The position numbers and the translations under genes are program-made. A DNA stretch of 64,000 nt from Pedobacter sp. Leaf170 (lineage in GTDB: Bacteria; Bacteroidota; Bacteroidia; Sphingobacteriales; Sphingobacteriaceae). Shown in pieces: positions 10,716 to 20,471 of the stretch (positions are counted from its first letter, which is position 1; every line of letters starts with the position of its first letter). Under the pieces are notes generated by a model. That model was not told the origin of the DNA and searched no databases. It saw only the letters and a program-made list of their open reading frames with translations. The stretch is taken from NCBI RefSeq assembly GCF_920984665.1, contig NZ_CAKLBP010000005.1:248001-312000 (forward strand), read 5' to 3'.

Positions 10716-12113
10716 ATGTTCGATAAAAATATATATGCCGCGAGGAGAAAAGCTTTAGCTCAAGAATTAAAATCTGGTCTGCTTCTTTTTTTAGGAAACG
10801 AAGAAAGCCCATTTAATTATACCGACAATACCTATAGTTTTAGGCAGGATAGTACATTTCTCTATTTTTTTGGAATAGCTCAGGCTGGATTGGCTGCCAT
10901 TATCGATATCGATGAGAACCGGACAATCATTTTTGGAAATGAAATGAGTATTGATGATTTGGTATGGATGGGAAGGCAGCAAACGCTTCAGGATAAAGCA
11001 TATAATATTGGTGTGGAGCATGTTTTTCCAGCTAATCAATTGGCAGATTACATAAAAAATGCTCTTCATAAAAATAGAGCCGTTCACTTCCTGCCGCCAT
11101 ACCGGGCAGAGAATAAAATCAAGCTTGCAGATTTATTTAACATCGGAGTTGCGAATTTAAAACAAGCAGCATCTATTCCCTTCATCAAAGCGGTTGCTGC
11201 ACAACGGTCGGTTAAATCAGTAGAAGAAATTATTGAAATTGAAAAGGCGGTAAACCACACCATTGATATGCATTTATTGGCTATGCGTAGTGCCAAACCG
11301 GGGATGATAGAGGAAGAAATTGCAGCAATCATTCATGGTGAAGCACTTAAAACGGGTGGCAATATTGCCTATCCAATAATTTTAAGTGTACATGGAGAAA
11401 TTCTGCACAATCATTATCATGGTAATACTATGATGGAAGGGCAAATGGTGTTAAATGATTCGGGTATGGAAACGGCTTTTGGATACTGCGGAGATTTAAC
11501 CAGAACTTTTCCGGTAGGGAAAAAATTTGATAACAGGCAGCGGGAAGTTTATGAGATAGTGCAGCAGGCACTACAAAATGCAGAAGCTGTTTTAGCACCA
11601 GGTAAAAATTTTATTGATGTACATTTTGAAGCCTGCAGAACCCTTGCACAAGGAATGAAAGATTTGGGACTGATGAAAGGTGATGTAAATGAAGTGGTTG
11701 CTGCGGGCGCACATGCGCTTTTTTTTCAATGCGGTACCGGGCACATGATGGGCTTAGATGTGCATGATATGGAAGACCTGGGTGAGGAATATATAGGCTA
11801 TGATGAAACATTGAAAAAGGAAAAAACGCTTTTTGGATTAAAATCATTGAGACTAGGAAAGGCGCTTGAGCCGGGTTACGTACTTACTGTTGAGCCAGGG
11901 ATTTACATGATTCCGGATTTAATTGATTTATGGAAATCTGAGAAAAGATTTGAATCCTTTATCAATTATGATGCGGTAGAGAAATTTAAAGATTTTAGCG
12001 GCATCAGATTAGAAAATAATTACAGCATTACAACAGATGGTTATCAATTGCTGGGTAAACCTTTAGCTATTGATGCTGATGAGGTTGAAGCAATAAGAGG
12101 CCAGGCTTATTAA
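10716..12113 (+). CDS. M24 family Xaa-Pro aminopeptidase (AMP_N plus catalytic domain)
   Basis: A 465-aa cytoplasmic metallopeptidase that removes N-terminal residues preceding proline. The N-terminal AMP_N domain covers about the first 150 residues. The C-terminal pita-bread domain carries the dimetal ligands: Asp in NDSGME and GDLTRT, His in GTGHMMG, Glu in TVEPGIY and in GIRLENNY. The length suits PepP-type enzymes. Only 6 bp separate it from a second, longer M24 gene, so the two are probably co-transcribed. Confidence 0.92.
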   Translation: MFDKNIYAARRKALAQELKSGLLLFLGNEESPFNYTDNTYSFRQDSTFLYFFGIAQAGLAAIIDIDENRTIIFGNEMSIDDLVWMGRQQTLQDKAYNIGVEHVFPANQLADYIKNALHKNRAVHFLPPYRAENKIKLADLFNIGVANLKQAASIPFIKAVAAQRSVKSVEEIIEIEKAVNHTIDMHLLAMRSAKPGMIEEEIAAIIHGEALKTGGNIAYPIILSVHGEILHNHYHGNTMMEGQMVLNDSGMETAFGYCGDLTRTFPVGKKFDNRQREVYEIVQQALQNAEAVLAPGKNFIDVHFEACRTLAQGMKDLGLMKGDVNEVVAAGAHALFFQCGTGHMMGLDVHDMEDLGEEYIGYDETLKKEKTLFGLKSLRLGKALEPGYVLTVEPGIYMIPDLIDLWKSEKRFESFINYDAVEKFKDFSGIRLENNYSITTDGYQLLGKPLAIDADEVEAIRGQAY

Positions 12114-12119
12114 ATTTTT

Positions 12120-13892
12120 ATGACTTACCAGGATAAATTAATGGCCATTAGGGCAGAAATGCTGAAAAATGGTATTGATGCTTACATTATTCCATCATCC
12201 GATTCGCACATGAGTGAATATGTGCCTGATTATTATAGATGCATTTATTTTGCTTCTGGTTTTACCGGATCTGCCGGAACATTAGTGATTACGGCAAATT
12301 TTGCAGGCTTATGGGCAGATTTTCGTTACTTTGAACAAGCCAACCAGCAATTAGAGGGTAGTGGGTATGAGCTGGTAAAATTAAAAATTCAACATACACC
12401 TGAATATATTGACTGGCTTTGTTCGAGGCTACCTTTAAATTCAACAGTTGCATTCGATTATCAATTAATGTCGATGGCGCTGGGAGCGGAGATTAAAACT
12501 TCTTTAGGTGCAAGGCAAATTCAGATAAAGGATGCTGACCTGCTTTTAAATATTTGGCAGAGTAGGCCGCCACTGCCAACAGACCAAGCATATCTATTGC
12601 CTGAAAAAGATTGCGGGCAGACTTTTGAAAGCAAAATTATGAATTTGCGGATTGAAATGCAGAAAAACAGAGCCGAAGTTCACGTCATATCGAGCTTGGA
12701 TGATTTGGCATGGCTTTTCAATATCCGTGGTAAAGATGTAAGCTTTAATCCGGTTGTACTTTGTTATGCAATGGTTTCACTGAAAGAGGTCACGCTTTAT
12801 ATCCAAAAGGAGAAACTGACTGATAAAGACACAATACTGCTAACCAAACGCCATATTACAATCAAAGCCTATGAGCAAATTGCTGCCGATGTTTCGCAAC
12901 TGAAAAACTGTTCGATATTATTAGATGGCAAACGAACCTGTTATCAGTTTATCAATTTGTTGTCGCCCTCCCTGCAAATTATTCAAGAAATAAATCCTGC
13001 GGTGTTTTTAAAATCAATTAAAAACGAGGTTGAAATTGAAAATACAAGATTGGCCATTATTCAGGATGGGATAGCATTAACCCGTTTTTTTAAATGGCTG
13101 GAAGAGAATATCGGGATAAACCGGATTACAGAAATATCAGCATCCGAAAAAATTAAATCTTTTCGCGAAGGCGGAAAAAGCTTTGCAGGTTTAAGTTTTG
13201 CCACTATTGCAGGCTATGGCCCTCATGCAGCCTTGCCTCATTATTGTCCTGATGAAGAGCGTGATAGTGAACTCAAGCCGGAAGGTCTTTTTCTATTGGA
13301 TTCGGGCGGGCATTATTTTTACGGTACAACCGATGTTACCCGCACGGTGCCACTCGGCATTACCACTGATGAAGAAAAAAGAGATTATACCTTAGTGCTT
13401 TCTGCCATGATATTGGGCTCGGCTGCTAAATTTCCACAGGGTACAAGAGGTTATCAAATCGATGGGATTGTTCGTCAGCAAATGTGGCAAAAGGGAATTA
13501 ATTATGGTCATGGTACCGGTCACGGTGTTGGTTATTATTTAAATGTTCACGAAGGACCGCAAAATATCGGGCCATCAAATGCTGCTATAGCTGTAGATTT
13601 AGGTATGATTACGTCTATCGAACCCGGTATTTACCGACCAGGTAAACATGGTGTCAGGATAGAAAATCTGGTGTTAACCGTAGCACATCAGAATACTTTT
13701 TTTGGTTCATTTTTGCAATTTGAAACACTTACGCTAGCCTATATCGATACTTCAATAGTTATTTCCGAACTATTAACGGCTGAACAGATTAGTTGGCTAA
13801 ACACATACAATGCGATGGTTTACGAAAAATTGAAAGCTGAATTAAGTGAAGATGAACGGTTATGGCTAGCAAAGAAATGTAAGCCAATTTAA
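12120..13892 (+). CDS. M24B family three-domain Xaa-Pro aminopeptidase
   Basis: A 590-aa cytoplasmic aminopeptidase of the long, eukaryote-like APP1 type, with two creatinase-like N-terminal domains and a catalytic M24 domain. Metal ligands are visible in LLDSGGHY and TTDVTRT (Asp), GHGTGHGVG (His), SIEPGIY and VRIENL (Glu). It starts 6 bp after the preceding shorter paralogue, which has low identity by eye and a different architecture. The pair probably divides substrates by peptide length. Confidence 0.92.
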   Translation: MTYQDKLMAIRAEMLKNGIDAYIIPSSDSHMSEYVPDYYRCIYFASGFTGSAGTLVITANFAGLWADFRYFEQANQQLEGSGYELVKLKIQHTPEYIDWLCSRLPLNSTVAFDYQLMSMALGAEIKTSLGARQIQIKDADLLLNIWQSRPPLPTDQAYLLPEKDCGQTFESKIMNLRIEMQKNRAEVHVISSLDDLAWLFNIRGKDVSFNPVVLCYAMVSLKEVTLYIQKEKLTDKDTILLTKRHITIKAYEQIAADVSQLKNCSILLDGKRTCYQFINLLSPSLQIIQEINPAVFLKSIKNEVEIENTRLAIIQDGIALTRFFKWLEENIGINRITEISASEKIKSFREGGKSFAGLSFATIAGYGPHAALPHYCPDEERDSELKPEGLFLLDSGGHYFYGTTDVTRTVPLGITTDEEKRDYTLVLSAMILGSAAKFPQGTRGYQIDGIVRQQMWQKGINYGHGTGHGVGYYLNVHEGPQNIGPSNAAIAVDLGMITSIEPGIYRPGKHGVRIENLVLTVAHQNTFFGSFLQFETLTLAYIDTSIVISELLTAEQISWLNTYNAMVYEKLKAELSEDERLWLAKKCKPI

Positions 13893-14067
13893 AAGCCAGT
13901 TTTGGTTAAGCGGTCATCTTCTAAGGGAATAGAGCAAACTTTGCGCTGGCTTAGATGGCTATTGGATTTCATGCTTTCTATAATCTTTTAATTTTTTTTG
14001 TCGAATAGATTTGTTGATGCAAAAAAGGATGACCAAATTAGCCTCAAACAAATCAAAGCCCTAATAT

Positions 14068-14991
14068 ATGATGCGTCTTTACAAAAGTAGTTTGGTAACA
14101 TTGGCGCATGCCAAAATTGTTTTATCTATCTTTTTGCTAATAATATTTTGTAGCGATGCATTTGCGCAGAATACGGGTTTCAAAGTTATTCCTAAAGAAA
14201 TCAGCGAGATATCTGGTTTGTATGTTGCAAACAGCAATCTCATTTACGTGCATAATGATAGTGGCGATACATCACGATTCTTCGCTATGGATGCTAAAGG
14301 CAATTTAATATCTACAATATATTTTAAAGGAGATGTTTCAAATAAACATTTAGGTGTAACGGATTGCGAAGACATAGCCGCTGGTCCCGGGCCTGTAAAG
14401 AATCAAAACTACATTTACCTTGGAGATATTGGCGATAATAGCAGTAACCGTCCTTACATTACCGTTTACCGATTTTTAGAGCCAGGCAAGCTTTCAAACA
14501 AGCGGCAAATTAAAAGTGAAGCTGTTCATCTTAAGTATCCCAATGGTGCTCAAGATGCCGAAACTTTAATGATTGACCCGATTTCGAAAGAATTAATAAT
14601 TGTTTCTAAGCGTCAAGATACAGTTGGAATGTTCTCCGCATCAATTGCTTTTAAAGACGGAGATACCATTACTATGAAAAAAGAAGGAAACCTTTTTCTA
14701 CCTGGCAAAGGGATGTGGAAGTACGTTGTTTCTGGCGATATATCTCGTGATGGGCGACAGATTATCTTAAAAACTTATACAAATGTTTACTATTGGTTGA
14801 GAAATGGCCGTGAATCTATCTCTCAAACTTTGCATAGGCCGCCAACAAAACTTCCCTATATCCTGGAGCCTCAAGGTGAAGCAGTCGGATTTACACCAGA
14901 TGGAAAATTTTATTATTCTATAAGTGAAGGAAAAAATGCAGCTATCTATCGATATAATATCCCAGTTATCCCCGCTAAAACCTTAAAATAA
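14068..14991 (+). CDS. Exported protein of unknown function, beta-propeller-like
   Basis: A 307-aa protein with a signal peptide (cleavage near AFAQ). Repeated short motifs such as HNDSGDTSRFFAMD, DCEDIAAGPG and LGDIGDNSSN recur with strand-like spacing. This resembles secreted propeller-type proteins that bind metal or small ligands through acidic loops. I do not recognise a named family with certainty. It stands alone between the aminopeptidases and a minus-strand DUF4260 gene, so context gives no function. Confidence 0.65.
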   Translation: MMRLYKSSLVTLAHAKIVLSIFLLIIFCSDAFAQNTGFKVIPKEISEISGLYVANSNLIYVHNDSGDTSRFFAMDAKGNLISTIYFKGDVSNKHLGVTDCEDIAAGPGPVKNQNYIYLGDIGDNSSNRPYITVYRFLEPGKLSNKRQIKSEAVHLKYPNGAQDAETLMIDPISKELIIVSKRQDTVGMFSASIAFKDGDTITMKKEGNLFLPGKGMWKYVVSGDISRDGRQIILKTYTNVYYWLRNGRESISQTLHRPPTKLPYILEPQGEAVGFTPDGKFYYSISEGKNAAIYRYNIPVIPAKTLK

Positions 14992-15074
14992 GCGTTGCTA
15001 CACATCGTTTTATTAAATTTTACAACGATTTCTAATCCTTAAGAAATGATTTGAATGGATGATTTTTAAAAAAA

Positions 15075-15446
15075 TTAAGCGGTATGCTTTTCTTTTCCGA
15101 CAATACCCAGATGTGTAAAATTAAAACCGCTATTAAATTTTAATCCATAGCCCATAACACGGTCCAGGCTACTGTGTCCAAGCATTACAAGGCCTGCTAA
15201 TTCCATGTAAGGTATTTTAAAAATCATACCTGAAAATGCCACAACAATTGCCACAAGTTGATGATGGAACAAGTTGTAGGTAAAAGCCCCTATCTTATTA
15301 TTTAAAAGGTATCCTAACATACCCAAGTCTGGGATTAAGAAGATAGGAATCCAAACCCACCATGCAAAATGTATTGGTAAATTATTGATTAGTAGAACTG
15401 AAATTAAAAATGGAACGATGGCTTCTGCCTGAAGGAGTTTTTTCAT
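15075..15446 (-). CDS. DUF4260 family small membrane protein
   Basis: I use the ATG at 15446 (MKKLLQAE...), since the longer frame begins with TTG. The 123-aa product has three to four hydrophobic segments and motifs typical of DUF4260 (PDLGMLGYL, YNLFHHQL, GHSSLDRVMGYGLK, HLGIVGK). The family is small and of unknown function, often next to regulators. It is downstream of the Crp/Fnr-type gene on the same strand with a gap of about 70 bp, so the two may be co-transcribed. Confidence 0.8.
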   Translation of the reverse strand: MKKLLQAEAIVPFLISVLLINNLPIHFAWWVWIPIFLIPDLGMLGYLLNNKIGAFTYNLFHHQLVAIVVAFSGMIFKIPYMELAGLVMLGHSSLDRVMGYGLKFNSGFNFTHLGIVGKEKHTA

Positions 15447-15515
15447 TGTCTTTTGATTAATAATCAAATTTCATGAATTTTAAACCACCCAAACGTTAAC
15501 AAAAGATAATAAAAT

Positions 15516-16115
15516 TTAGCGCTCTTTTTTGCTGATTATTCTTGCCCGGATGCGGCTAAGGCTTACCGGAGTTATACCTAAATAATTTGCGATGAGGTGT
15601 TGCGGTATGCGTTCAATTATTTTCATTTTATTTCCATGTAATAGTTGCAAATAACGCTCCTCGGGTGAATGTATTAGAAGTGAAGTCATACGCTCCTCTA
15701 ACCCTAAAACAAGGTATTCAGCCAGCACTCTGCCAAACCTTTCCCACAACTGAGATTTATCGTAGAGCGAAAGGAGTACGCTATACGGGAAAGTGATAAG
15801 GCTACAATCGGTTAGTGCTTCAATTGTTAATCGAGAAGGTTGGCCGGTTAGTGCGCTAAAGTATGAGCCAACCAAGTGATTTTCGAAGTAAAAATAGGTT
15901 GTTTTTTCTTCACCATCATGAGTATAATAATGCCTCATATTACCATTGAGGATAAAACCGATTTGTTGTTCTCTTTTACCTTCGGTTATCCAAAATCCGC
16001 CTTTATCTAGGTGTCGGTAGCTTAAATGCGGAACTAAGAGTTCCCAATCCTTATCGGAGAGTTTTACAAATAGATTAATGGCATTTCTGAGCATTGCCAC
16101 ATGTTTTGCATCCAT
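15516..16115 (-). CDS. Crp/Fnr family transcriptional regulator
   Basis: A 199-aa regulator with an N-terminal cyclic-nucleotide-binding-like beta-roll (about residues 10-115) and a C-terminal winged helix (IPQHLIANYLGITPVSLSRIRAR). It lacks the cysteines of oxygen-sensing Fnr near the N-terminus and looks like the short Bacteroidota type of unknown ligand. It is divergent from xylB with 195 bp between the start codons. The sensor-linked receiver-Crp hybrid at 42.2-43.3 kb is a different protein. Confidence 0.87.
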   Translation of the reverse strand: MDAKHVAMLRNAINLFVKLSDKDWELLVPHLSYRHLDKGGFWITEGKREQQIGFILNGNMRHYYTHDGEEKTTYFYFENHLVGSYFSALTGQPSRLTIEALTDCSLITFPYSVLLSLYDKSQLWERFGRVLAEYLVLGLEERMTSLLIHSPEERYLQLLHGNKMKIIERIPQHLIANYLGITPVSLSRIRARIISKKER

Positions 16116-16243
16116 TACACTAATTTAAATATTATGTTGAGAAAAGCATCCCACCAAAAACATTTTCTGAAGGTGCTGCGATAAATGAAATCAGGCTTGA
16201 CCGACTATGATTTTAATTGTAAATACGATATTACATTAGAACA

Positions 16244-16274
16244 TTGCATTACATAAAATTAATACCTAAGTTTA
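16244..16274 (+). promoter_or_regulatory. Candidate xylB promoter (Bacteroidota -33/-7 type)
   Basis: TTG at 16244-16246 and TAAGTTTA at 16267-16274 (one mismatch to TAnnTTTG) are 20 bp apart, within the usual range for Bacteroidota sigma factor. The LacI-type operator overlaps the downstream end. Confidence 0.4.
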
Positions 16275-16291
16275 TGCAACCGTTTGCATAA
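16272..16291. promoter_or_regulatory. LacI-type operator upstream of xylB
   Basis: A near-perfect 20-bp palindrome (nine of ten base pairs symmetric) with core TGCAACCGTTTGCA, 20 bp before the xylB start at 16311. The central CG and dyad are typical for LacI/GalR proteins. The identical 14-bp core recurs at 27758-27771 before susC. The LacI-type gene at 19274 is the likely binder. Confidence 0.75.
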
Positions 16292-16310
16292 ATTAGATAA
16301 ATTTAAAATA

Positions 16311-17798
16311 ATGTATTTATTAGGCATAGATATTGGCACATCATCAGTTAAAGTTTCCGTAGTTGATGTTGCAAGTCAACAAACTATTGCATCAGTATCT
16401 TACCCAGAAACTGAAGCGGCTATTCATTCGCTGAAGCCTGGCTGGGCCGAACAATCTCCATCAGATTGGTGGACATTTACTCAAAAGGCGATTTTATTGC
16501 TAAGTGAGTCTGAAAAAATCGATACAAAGAAGATTGATGCTATAGGTATAGCTTACCAAATGCATGGTTTGGTGATAGTTGATAAAAATCAAAATGTGCT
16601 TAGAGATAGTATCATCTGGTGTGATAGTCGGGCTGTTGATATTGGGAATGATGCATTTGTTCATTTAGGAGAAACCCTGTGTTTAGAAAATTTGCTGAAT
16701 TCTCCAGGAAATTTTACTGCTTCAAAACTGGCCTGGGTTAAAGCAAATGAACCAGAAATTTATGCTCAGATTGATAAGGTAATGCTGCCGGGAGATTATA
16801 TTGCCATGCAGCTAACAGGAGAAATTACAACCAGTATCTCGGCACTGTCTGAAGGAATTTTTTGGGATTTTAAGCAAAATAATTTGTCGCAAGATCTTCT
16901 AAATTATTATGGAATTGATGAGCAATTAATTGCTGAACAGCGACCATTGTTCTCTATCCACGGTTATCTGAAAGAAAATATAGCCAGCCATTTGGGTTTA
17001 AAACACGGCATTCCTGTTAGTTATAAGGCAGGCGACCAGCCAAATAATGCACTCTCCTTAAATGTTTTAAAGCCGGGTGAAGTTGCTGCAACCGCTGGTA
17101 CATCGGGTGTTATATATGGTGTGAGTAGTGATTTAACCTATGATAGAAAATCTCGGGTAAACACTTTTGCGCATGTTACCTACACTCCCGAAAATCCTAA
17201 TACCGGTGTTTTGCTTTGCATAAATGGAACGGGTAGCATGTATCGTTGGGCCAAATACAATTTTGCACCGCATTTAAGCTACCCTGAAATAAATGAGCTT
17301 TCTGCTAAAGCACCAATTGGTAGTAACGGATTAAAAGTTTTACCCTTTGGCAATGGTGCAGAACGGATGCTGGGTAATAAATATACTGGGGGGCAGTTAA
17401 TCGGAATCGACTTAAACAAACATACACTGGCAGATATTTTCAGGGCTGTTCAGGAAGGTATTGCATTCGCATTTCGCTATGGATTAGATATTATGCGGGA
17501 AAATGGAATGCAACCAAAAGTAATCAGGGCCGGCCGGGCAAATTTATTCTTAAGCGATGTATTTGCTCAAACCTTTGTAGATGTAACCGGTATTCGGCTG
17601 GAGCTCTACGAAAATGATGGAAGTGTAGGGGCAGCAATTGGAGCAGGCATTGGTGCGGGCATATTCAAATCCCCAGAAGAAGCATTTTCTCAACATAAAA
17701 TGATTGGTCATCTTGAGCCTAAAAATAGCCTTGATTACGAGGGCATTTATAAAGAGTGGAAACAAGTATTGATTAATCAACTAAATAATCTCAAATAA
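16311..17798 (+). CDS. xylB: Xylulokinase
   Basis: This FGGY-family sugar kinase phosphorylates D-xylulose to xylulose 5-phosphate with ATP in the cytoplasm. The start is the ATG at 16311 ([14 protein letters not shown], the phosphate-1 motif); a longer frame from a TTG would overlap the operator. The 495 aa include the FGGY signature region, the AGTSGVIYG nucleotide-binding segment and the C-terminal [14 protein letters not shown] loop. xylA starts 13 bp downstream, so they form a xylBA operon. Repression by a LacI-type protein is predicted from the operator. No xylose transporter is seen in the window. Confidence 0.95.
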   Translation: MYLLGIDIGTSSVKVSVVDVASQQTIASVSYPETEAAIHSLKPGWAEQSPSDWWTFTQKAILLLSESEKIDTKKIDAIGIAYQMHGLVIVDKNQNVLRDSIIWCDSRAVDIGNDAFVHLGETLCLENLLNSPGNFTASKLAWVKANEPEIYAQIDKVMLPGDYIAMQLTGEITTSISALSEGIFWDFKQNNLSQDLLNYYGIDEQLIAEQRPLFSIHGYLKENIASHLGLKHGIPVSYKAGDQPNNALSLNVLKPGEVAATAGTSGVIYGVSSDLTYDRKSRVNTFAHVTYTPENPNTGVLLCINGTGSMYRWAKYNFAPHLSYPEINELSAKAPIGSNGLKVLPFGNGAERMLGNKYTGGQLIGIDLNKHTLADIFRAVQEGIAFAFRYGLDIMRENGMQPKVIRAGRANLFLSDVFAQTFVDVTGIRLELYENDGSVGAAIGAGIGAGIFKSPEEAFSQHKMIGHLEPKNSLDYEGIYKEWKQVLINQLNNLK

Positions 17799-17811
17799 TA
17801 AAAACAAAGCG

Positions 17812-19143
17812 ATGAATAAAGTAGTAACAGGCGAAAACGAATTTTTTAAAGGAATTAACCAAATCCAATTCGAGGGTTTGGAAAGTAATAATCCATTGGC
17901 GTTTAGATGGTATAATGCCGACAGCGTTGTGGGTGGTAAAACCATGAAAGAACATTTCAAATTTGCCTGCTCGTATTGGCACTCTTTTAATGGAAACGGA
18001 GCTGATCCATTTGGTGGGGCAACTCATATTTTCCCATGGGATGAAAAAAAAGACGCCATAGAAAGAGCTAAAGATAAGATGGATGCAGCATTTGAATTTA
18101 TTACAAAAATGCAATTACCATATTATTGTTTTCATGATGTAGATGTTGTAGACTACGTGAATGACGTGGCAGAAAACGAACGCAGACTACAAACGCTGGT
18201 TGAATATGCTAAGCAAAAGCAATCTGAAAGTGGTGTAAAATTACTTTGGGGCACGGCTAATCTATTCAGTCATAGGCGCTACATGAATGGCGCTTCTACC
18301 AACCCTGATTTTCATGTTTTGGCTCATGGCGCTGCTCAGGTAAAATTCGCTCTCGATGCTACCATCGCTTTGGGCGGAGAAAATTACGTTTTTTGGGGCG
18401 GCCGTGAAGGTTACATGAGTTTGCTTAACACAAATATGAAACGAGAGCAGGAGCATTTAGCAAAATTTCTGCATACCGCTAAAGATTATGCCCGCAAACA
18501 AGGTTTCAATGGAACGTTTTTTATAGAACCAAAGCCTTGCGAACCATCAAAACACCAGTATGATTATGATGCTGCTACAGTAAAAGGTTTTCTGCAGCAG
18601 TACGATTTATTAAACGACTTTAAATTAAACCTGGAAGTTAACCACGCAACTTTAGCAGGGCATACTTTTCAGCACGAATTACAAGTTGCGGTTGACAGCG
18701 GCTTATTAGGCTCAATTGATGCCAATCGTGGCGATTATCAGAACGGTTGGGATACAGATCAATTTCCTAATGACATTAATGAATTAACAGAGGCCATGTT
18801 AATTATTTTAGAAGGCGGTGGCCTGCAAGGCGGCGGTGTAAACTTCGATGCTAAAATCAGAAGGAATTCTACAGACCTAGCCGATTTGTTTTATGCACAC
18901 GTTGGCGGTATGGATATTTTTGCTCGTGCTCTGCTAACGGCTGATGCCATTCTTCAAAAGTCAGACTACAAAAAAATCAGGGCCGAACGTTACGCTTCTT
19001 TTGATAATGGAAAAGGTGCTGAGTTTGAAAATGGCAAACTCACATTAGAAGATTTAACAAAATATGCAGCTGAAAATGGAGAACCTGAAGTACGCAGCGG
19101 CAAGCAGGAATATCTGGAAAATCTAATCAATAGATATATTTAG
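17812..19143 (+). CDS. xylA: Xylose isomerase (class II)
   Basis: Interconverts D-xylose and D-xylulose in the cytoplasm using two divalent metals. The 443-aa length is that of class II enzymes with the N-terminal extension. Visible active-site motifs are YYCFHDVDV (catalytic His and Asp), [17 protein letters not shown] (metal Glu), [18 protein letters not shown] (Glu and His) and [19 protein letters not shown] (metal Asp residues). It is the second gene of xylBA and is followed by a GC-rich hairpin. Its product feeds the kinase encoded immediately upstream. Confidence 0.97.
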   Translation: MNKVVTGENEFFKGINQIQFEGLESNNPLAFRWYNADSVVGGKTMKEHFKFACSYWHSFNGNGADPFGGATHIFPWDEKKDAIERAKDKMDAAFEFITKMQLPYYCFHDVDVVDYVNDVAENERRLQTLVEYAKQKQSESGVKLLWGTANLFSHRRYMNGASTNPDFHVLAHGAAQVKFALDATIALGGENYVFWGGREGYMSLLNTNMKREQEHLAKFLHTAKDYARKQGFNGTFFIEPKPCEPSKHQYDYDAATVKGFLQQYDLLNDFKLNLEVNHATLAGHTFQHELQVAVDSGLLGSIDANRGDYQNGWDTDQFPNDINELTEAMLIILEGGGLQGGGVNFDAKIRRNSTDLADLFYAHVGGMDIFARALLTADAILQKSDYKKIRAERYASFDNGKGAEFENGKLTLEDLTKYAAENGEPEVRSGKQEYLENLINRYI

Positions 19144-19170
19144 GCTGAAAATTCAATAATTGTAGAAAAG

Positions 19171-19199
19171 CCCCTGCAAATATATGCTGTTGGCAGGGG
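19171..19199 (+). terminator. Hairpin after xylA, probable terminator
   Basis: CCCCTGC (19171-19177) pairs with GCAGGGG (19193-19199), and the downstream DNA is T-rich though not a pure T run. It separates xylBA from the LacI-type gene. Confidence 0.5.
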
Positions 19200-19273
19200 T
19201 GTCTATTTAATTTATTTTATAATTGTTGCAGCTTATGGTTTTTCTTTTATTTGTAAACTCATCCTCCTAAATA

Positions 19274-20290
19274 GTGAAAAAAACAACAATATATGATATC
19301 GCTCAGGCGCTTAATGTAACAGTCTCAACCGTTTCAAGGGCTTTAAGTGGTTCTACATTAATTAGCAAGGCAACAACTGATGCAGTTTTGAAAGCAGCCA
19401 AGCAAATGAATTATACGCCGAATAAGCTTGCTTCTGCACTTAAATCAGGAAAAACATTCATTGTCGGAATAATTGTTCCATCGGTAGAAGCACACTATTT
19501 TGCCTCTATCATACATAGTATTGAGGAAGTACTAAAGGAGGACGGCTATCGAATTATCTTGTTTCAAACCAAAGAATCTGTCGAGAATGAAATAAAAGGC
19601 GTTAAAACATTACTCGAAGCTCAGGTTGATGGTATTATGGCGTCAATGTCGCTGGAGACAGATGATGTAAGCCATTTTCACGAAATTATAAACCAAAATA
19701 AACCTTTGGTGCTTTTTGATCGAATAAATAAACCGATAGAGGTTCCAACGATTTCTTTAGATGATTTTCAGGCGGGTTATCTCGCAACGGTGCATTTGAT
19801 AAAAAACGGCTACAACAAAATAGCCTTTATAACAACTTCACGCCAGATAAGAATTTTTAGTGAGCGTTTACGTGGCTACACAGCAGCCATGAATGAAAAC
19901 AGTTTATCAATTATGGAGGATTACATAATCTTTGGTGGCCTCTCTGTAGAAGATGGACGCCTGGGCGCTGAAAAACTGATGAAATGTGAAGAAATTCCCG
20001 ATGCTGTTATTGCAGCCGACGACTTCACAGCATTGGGTGTAATTAAAGAACTGAAAAGAATCGGTAAAACTCCGCCACAAATTGGGGTAATCGGGTTTGC
20101 TGATGAAGGATTTTCTGAACACATAACGCCTGGTCTTTCAAGCATCGATCAACATCCCTCAAAAATGGGATTGCTCTGTGCAGAAATGTTTTTAAAGATG
20201 GTCAAACAAAAAAATGTCTATCAAAATGTTAGACATATCGTAATGGAACCAACTGTTATAGAGCGCACATCAACTAATCGTAAATATTAA
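19274..20290 (+). CDS. LacI/GalR-family transcriptional regulator
   Basis: A 338-aa repressor with an N-terminal LacI helix-turn-helix (TTIYDIAQALNVTVSTVSRALSG) and a periplasmic-binding-protein-like effector domain. The start is a GTG at 19274: an in-frame TAA sits only two codons upstream and no ATG lies nearby. It lies just downstream of xylBA and upstream of the HTCS. The identical operator cores before xylB and susC make this protein the natural candidate to control both, with xylose, xylulose or an oligosaccharide as possible inducer. The ligand is inferred, not seen. Confidence 0.9.
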   Translation: MKKTTIYDIAQALNVTVSTVSRALSGSTLISKATTDAVLKAAKQMNYTPNKLASALKSGKTFIVGIIVPSVEAHYFASIIHSIEEVLKEDGYRIILFQTKESVENEIKGVKTLLEAQVDGIMASMSLETDDVSHFHEIINQNKPLVLFDRINKPIEVPTISLDDFQAGYLATVHLIKNGYNKIAFITTSRQIRIFSERLRGYTAAMNENSLSIMEDYIIFGGLSVEDGRLGAEKLMKCEEIPDAVIAADDFTALGVIKELKRIGKTPPQIGVIGFADEGFSEHITPGLSSIDQHPSKMGLLCAEMFLKMVKQKNVYQNVRHIVMEPTVIERTSTNRKY

Positions 20291-20471
20291 TCAGCTGTTG
20301 ATTAGAGAGTATTAGCGTGCCTATTTAAAAATAGTAAATTAAGAATTATCCGTTCAAATACCCATTTTAATATTGTTTGATATAATCATTACATTTACAA
20401 ATAGCCCAAAGTAATTCTACAAGGCAGCAAAAAAAAAATAACCAAATAAAGCACAATTCCAAGTATCGGAT

